Shown piece by piece: positions 60,868 through 64,000 of a DNA stretch of 64,000 nt; positions within the stretch are counted from its first letter, which is position 1, and every line of letters begins with the position of its first letter. The position numbers and the translations under genes were made by a program. The stretch comes from Tenacibaculum agarivorans (GTDB lineage Bacteria; Bacteroidota; Bacteroidia; Flavobacteriales; Flavobacteriaceae): positions 30,657 through 94,656 of the forward strand of contig NZ_MSMP01000020.1 in the NCBI RefSeq assembly GCF_001936575.1, written 5' to 3'. The notes beneath the pieces are model-generated. The model saw nothing but the letters and a program-made list of their open reading frames with translations, had not been told where the DNA came from and made no database searches.

Positions 60868-61680
60868 ATGTATAACTTATTAAAAGGTAAGAAAGGAATT
60901 ATTTTTGGAGCATTAGATAAAAATTCTATCGCATGGAAAGTAGCGGAAAGAGCTCATGAAGAAGGAGCAGAATTTGTATTAACTAATGCACCAATTGCAT
61001 TACGTATGGGACAATTAAAAGAACTAGGAGAAAAAACAGGTTCTGAAATCATTCCTGCTGATGCAACTTCAATGGAAGACCTAACTAATTTAGTAGAAAA
61101 GTCTATGGAAATCTTAGGAGGAAAATTAGACTTTGTTTTACATTCAATAGGTATGTCTGTAAATGTACGTAAAGGACGTCATTACACAGATCCAAAGTAC
61201 GATTTCACCACTAAAGGATGGGATATTTCTGCAGTGTCATTCCATAAAACAATGAATGTTTTATACAATAAACAAGCCATGAATGATTGGGGAAGTATTG
61301 TAGCGTTAACTTACATGGCCGCACAAAGAGTTTTTCCTGACTATAATGACATGGCAGATAATAAAGCATATTTAGAGTCGATTGCACGTAGTTTTGGATA
61401 TTTCTTTGGAAGAGATCATAATGTACGTGTAAATACAATTTCTCAATCTCCAACACCAACTACAGCAGGTAGTGGAGTTAAAGGATTTGACGGGTTCTTA
61501 GCTTATGCTGAAAAAATGTCTCCGTTAGGAAATGCAACAGCATTAGAATGTGCAGATTATACAATATCATTATTCTCTGATTTAACTAAAAAAGTAACAA
61601 TGCAGAATTTATTCCACGACGGAGGTTTTTCTAACGTAGGTGTAAGTGATGAAGTTATGGAGAGATTTACAGAAGAATAA
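60868..61680 (+). CDS. fabI: Enoyl-[acyl-carrier-protein] reductase FabI
   Basis: The last reductive step of each fatty-acid elongation cycle, using NADH. It has 270 residues with an SDR-type fold. The N-terminal KKGIIFGALDKNSIAWKVA is the FabI version of the cofactor loop. The catalytic pair is Y-x6-K in YNDMADNK, which distinguishes FabI from classical SDRs (Y-x3-K); the earlier Tyr is in ALTYMAAQRV. SIGMSVNVRKGRHY is the usual substrate-loop region. It ends in a strong hairpin. Confidence 0.95.
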   Translation: MYNLLKGKKGIIFGALDKNSIAWKVAERAHEEGAEFVLTNAPIALRMGQLKELGEKTGSEIIPADATSMEDLTNLVEKSMEILGGKLDFVLHSIGMSVNVRKGRHYTDPKYDFTTKGWDISAVSFHKTMNVLYNKQAMNDWGSIVALTYMAAQRVFPDYNDMADNKAYLESIARSFGYFFGRDHNVRVNTISQSPTPTTAGSGVKGFDGFLAYAEKMSPLGNATALECADYTISLFSDLTKKVTMQNLFHDGGFSNVGVSDEVMERFTEE

Positions 61681-61712
61681 AATTTTTACTCAGTAAATAA
61701 TTACAAAACAAG

Positions 61713-61740
61713 AATGCAAATCTTTAGATTTGCATTTTTT
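61713..61740 (+). terminator. Terminator of fabI
   Basis: A 10-bp perfect stem, AATGCAAATC with its complement at 61727-61736, and a TTTA loop, followed by T residues to 61740. It overlaps the spurious long start of the next gene, supporting that gene's ATG at 61757. Confidence 0.9.
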
Positions 61741-61756
61741 ATTCATTGATATTAGT

Positions 61757-62536
61757 ATGGAGCAAATAGAGCAAATTGAAAAAGAACTAAAATCATTAAG
61801 AGCAACACTTCAACATCATCAACTTTATACGAATTTGAATGCGTTAGATGATGTAAAGATATTTATGTCAGAGCATGTTTTTGCCGTTTGGGATTTCATG
61901 TCTTTACTCAAAGCATTACAATTTCACTTAACTTGTGTAACATTACCATGGAAACCTGTTGAAAATGCTACAACGGCGAGGTTTATTAATGAAATTGTTT
62001 ATGGAGAAGAAACAGATATAAATGAATTAGGAGAGCCTAGAAGTCATTTTGAAATGTATTTAGATGCAATGCATGAAGTTGGAGCAGACACGTATTCTAT
62101 TCAGAATTTTCTGGAGCATATCACGACTATTGATTCTATTGAAGCATATCTAAATACTTCTTACATTCATGAAAAAACTCAAGAGTTTGTAAAATTTACT
62201 TTTGATGTTATTCAAACACAACAGCCCCATATTATAGCCGCAGCATTTACGTTTGGAAGAGAAGATATAATTCCAGATATGTTTTTAGAAATCATAAAAA
62301 AAGCTGAAATAAATAACGATAAAAAGTATACAAAGCTTACCTATTATTTGGAACGACATATTGAATTAGATGGAGATGAACATGGTCCTTTATCATTACA
62401 AATGATAGAAGAATTATGCGGATCAGATACTAATAAATGGAATGAAGTGTTAATATATGCAAAGCTAGCTTTAGAAAAAAGAATACAGCTATGGGATGGA
62501 ATAACGGAACAAATTAAACATAAAGTGTTAGCGTGA
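61757..62536 (+). CDS. DUF3050 family protein
   Basis: A helical protein of 259 residues from the ATG at 61757. The segments HHQLYTNLNALDDVKIFMSEHVFAVWDFM and KALQFHLTCVTLPWKP are the mark of DUF3050, which has a heme-oxygenase-like helical fold; several His and Glu residues could bind metal (HVFAVWDF, FGREDIIP, HIELDGDEHGP). The enzymatic role, if any, is not known. A TTG start at 61730 was rejected because it overlaps the fabI terminator. Its stop overlaps the GTG of the glycosyltransferase (GTGA). Confidence 0.85.
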   Translation: MEQIEQIEKELKSLRATLQHHQLYTNLNALDDVKIFMSEHVFAVWDFMSLLKALQFHLTCVTLPWKPVENATTARFINEIVYGEETDINELGEPRSHFEMYLDAMHEVGADTYSIQNFLEHITTIDSIEAYLNTSYIHEKTQEFVKFTFDVIQTQQPHIIAAAFTFGREDIIPDMFLEIIKKAEINNDKKYTKLTYYLERHIELDGDEHGPLSLQMIEELCGSDTNKWNEVLIYAKLALEKRIQLWDGITEQIKHKVLA

Positions 62537-63537
62537 ATTCAATAAAATTATCCATAATTGTACCTGTATATAATAGACCAGATGAAATAGATGAACTTTT
62601 AGAGAGTTTAACGCATCAGGATTTTGATCAAGATTATGAGATTGTTATTGTAGAAGATGGCTCAACTCAATCCTCTGAATCAATTATAGAAAAATATAGA
62701 TCTCAACTCAATATCAGTTATTTCTTTAAAGAAAATAGCGGACCAGGAGATTCTAGAAATTATGGAATGCAAAGAGCTTGGGGGAATTACTTTATCATAT
62801 TAGATTCAGATGTAATACTTCCAAGTCATTACTTAAGCACTATTGATACTTTTTTAGCAGATAATTATTTAGATTGTTTTGGAGGCGCTGATGCTGCTCA
62901 TGAGAGCTTTTCAGACGTACAAAAAGCAATCAATTATGTAATGACCTCTTTCTTCACCACAGGAGGAATTAGAGGAGGGAAAATAAAAATACAGAAGTTT
63001 GAGCCAAGAAGTTTTAATATGGGAATTTCTAAAGAAGCTTTTGAAGCTACAGGAGGATTTTCAAAAATTCACCCAGGGGAAGATCCAGATTTATCACAAA
63101 GAATAGTAACCAAAGGCTTTACAACTGGATTTTTACCTAATGCGTTTGTATACCATAAGCGTAGAATTTCTTGGGAAAAGTTTCATACTCAAGTCAAAAA
63201 GTTTGGAATGGTTAGGCCTATTTTAACCAAATGGCACCCTACCACAGCTAGACTTACGTTTTGGTTTCCAACACTATTTGTGTTATTTACGTTGTTATCA
63301 ATCCTAGGAGGGTTTTTAGTGTCATCACCACTTTTTATTCCATTAGTAAGTTATGTAGGTCTTATTTTTATACATTCCAGTATGTTAAATAAAAGTATAA
63401 AAGTAGGTTTCTTATCGATTTATGCAGTATTTATTCAATTTTTCGGATACGGATTGGCATTTTTAAAATCTACTTTTTACATTCGCTTACTCAATAGAAA
63501 TCCGGAAAAACAATTTCCAAAATTATTTTTTAAATAG
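62533..63537 (+). CDS. Family 2 glycosyltransferase with C-terminal membrane helices
   Basis: A 334-residue GT2 enzyme. The GT-A fold starts SIIVPVYNRPDEIDELLESL, continues with VIVEDGSTQ and the metal-binding DSD-type motif in IILDSDVILP, and has GEDPDLSQRI at the acceptor site. About residues 240-310 form two or three transmembrane helices, so it works at the cytoplasmic face of the inner membrane, making a lipid-linked or surface glycan. The start is GTG, overlapping the DUF3050 stop. Donor and product are not predictable. Confidence 0.9.
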   Translation: MNSIKLSIIVPVYNRPDEIDELLESLTHQDFDQDYEIVIVEDGSTQSSESIIEKYRSQLNISYFFKENSGPGDSRNYGMQRAWGNYFIILDSDVILPSHYLSTIDTFLADNYLDCFGGADAAHESFSDVQKAINYVMTSFFTTGGIRGGKIKIQKFEPRSFNMGISKEAFEATGGFSKIHPGEDPDLSQRIVTKGFTTGFLPNAFVYHKRRISWEKFHTQVKKFGMVRPILTKWHPTTARLTFWFPTLFVLFTLLSILGGFLVSSPLFIPLVSYVGLIFIHSSMLNKSIKVGFLSIYAVFIQFFGYGLAFLKSTFYIRLLNRNPEKQFPKLFFK

Positions 63538-63578
63538 GTGAAAAGAATATTATTCATCTATTCATTTTAAGAATTACG

Positions 63579-63666
63579 ATTTTTTAATTTTGCTTTTTGC
63601 TTTTTGCTTCTTGCTTCTTGCTTCTTGCTTCGATTTCGACAAGCTCAATCTCCAATTTGTTTTTTA
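63579..63666. repeat. Heptamer microsatellite with conserved flanks, copy 1
   Basis: A 13-bp left flank (63579-63591), then six tandem heptamers (63590-63631: two TTGCTTT, four TTGCTTC), then a right flank whose 39-bp segment (63628-63666) recurs identically at 63962-64000. The recurrence of both flanks shows that the unit is a defined interspersed element rather than simple slippage. Confidence 0.8.
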
Positions 63667-63692
63667 TTTAAAATAACATTATCTATTTAACA

Positions 63693-63727
63693 TGTCATTG
63701 CGAAAGAGGTACGAATGAAGCAATCTT
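63693..63727. repeat. Interspersed GCAATC-type palindrome
   Basis: A 35-bp unit beginning TGTCATTGCG and ending GAAGCAATCTT, with ATTGC/GCAAT arms. It resembles a repeat seen repeatedly between genes in Bacteroidetes genomes. It lies between the two heptamer elements. Confidence 0.6.
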
Positions 63728-63849
63728 TTAATCGATAAATAGCTCACTTCATTTTACGTAGTTGTATTCATGATGTATATTTTTTTAAATTACGAATTTT
63801 TCATTTTATGTTGAAAACAGATAGATTAAGAATGTTTTATCGTTTTTAA

Positions 63850-64000
63850 ATTTTTTAATTTTACTTCCAACTTCCAACTTCCAACTTCCAACTTCCAACT
63901 TCCAACTTCCAACTTCCAACTTCCAACTTCCAACTTCCAACTTCCAACTTCCAACTTCCAACTTCGATTTCGACAAGCTCAATCTCCAATTTGTTTTTTA
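63850..64000. repeat. Heptamer microsatellite with conserved flanks, copy 2
   Basis: The same 13-bp left flank (63850-63862), then exactly 14 tandem copies of ACTTCCA (63863-63960), then the same 39-bp right flank (63962-64000), cut by the window edge. Read in phase with the flank, the unit is CAACTTC here and TTGCTTC in copy 1, so the last four bases CTTC are shared and the first three differ. Confidence 0.85.

Larger units (their letters stand above)
63538..64000. other. Non-coding repeat region at the right end
   Basis: No supportable gene lies in these 463 bp. The region is AT-rich and made of two heptamer elements, one GCAATC-type palindrome and short low-complexity stretches. No terminator for the glycosyltransferase is obvious. 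Confidence 0.7.

Noticed and set aside
61730..61756. Extension of the DUF3050 gene from a TTG codon
   Set aside because: It lies within the fabI terminator hairpin and T run.
63579..64000. CRISPR-like or tandem array at the right end
   Set aside because: The 7-bp units are contiguous with no spacers, and there are no cas genes; it is a microsatellite within an interspersed element.

Overview
The window is a low-GC, densely packed chromosomal segment of a marine member of the Flavobacteriaceae, most like Tenacibaculum, Polaribacter or Zobellia. The evidence is the Bacteroidetes -7 promoter motif TAnnTTTG in front of many genes, two secreted enzymes ending in type IX secretion (T9SS) sorting domains, a Bacteroidetes-type RNA polymerase omega subunit, a GAPDH of about 480 residues, and typical flavobacterial gene orders (tpx-dgkA-ftsK-lolA, lptF-ribB, bamD-rpoZ-coaBC-DUF4835-recN-fabI, dapF-GNAT-mltG). 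The genus is an inference. I see no rRNA or tRNA gene, no transposase, no prophage and no CRISPR array.

Layout. 0-10 kb: an outer-membrane barrel protein, lpdA, argS, a divergent YkgJ-type protein, a sterol-desaturase-family protein, an orphan double-glycine-leader peptide, a helical protein of unknown function, a MORN-repeat protein, mnmA, a membrane protein and a flavin oxidoreductase. 10-14 kb: a T9SS-exported PL6 alginate lyase, divergent from a lipoprotein with a phospholipase-A2-like C-terminus. 14-23 kb: ribB (with a decayed GTP cyclohydrolase II half), an LptF/LptG permease, lolA, ftsK, dgkA and tpx, then a MATE transporter and a small protein. 23-25.5 kb: a T9SS-exported GH16 beta-agarase. 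25.5-29.7 kb: a flavin amine oxidase, an AhpD-like protein, an SDR and a TetR regulator with two matching operators, and a membrane protein. 29.7-39.9 kb: mutS2, ung, an LpxH-like phosphoesterase with a glycosyltransferase, secA, a cobalamin adenosyltransferase and a thioesterase. 40-49 kb: dnaA with a LMW phosphatase and a methylase, two murein enzymes, dapF, htrA and gap. 49-63.5 kb: ligA, dapA, a lectin/LRR protein, and the bamD-to-fabI cluster, followed by a DUF3050 protein and a GT2. 63.5-64 kb: non-coding DNA holding interspersed repeats.

How the genes fit together. Most of the window is housekeeping: envelope assembly (bamD, lptF, lolA, secA, mltG, dapA/dapF, LpxH-like), DNA replication and repair (dnaA, ligA, recN, ung, mutS2, ftsK) and core metabolism. 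The accessory parts are the two algal-polysaccharide enzymes, neither of which sits beside SusC/SusD genes, the PLA2-like lipoprotein, the GG-leader peptide and the TetR-SDR-AhpD cassette. The least explained signals are non-coding: a helically phased GTTAAA array in front of htrA, two heptamer microsatellites that share the same flanks at the right end, a candidate small RNA near 17.1 kb, and a DnaA box followed by a terminator-like hairpin in front of dnaA. I found no clear new multi-gene system.
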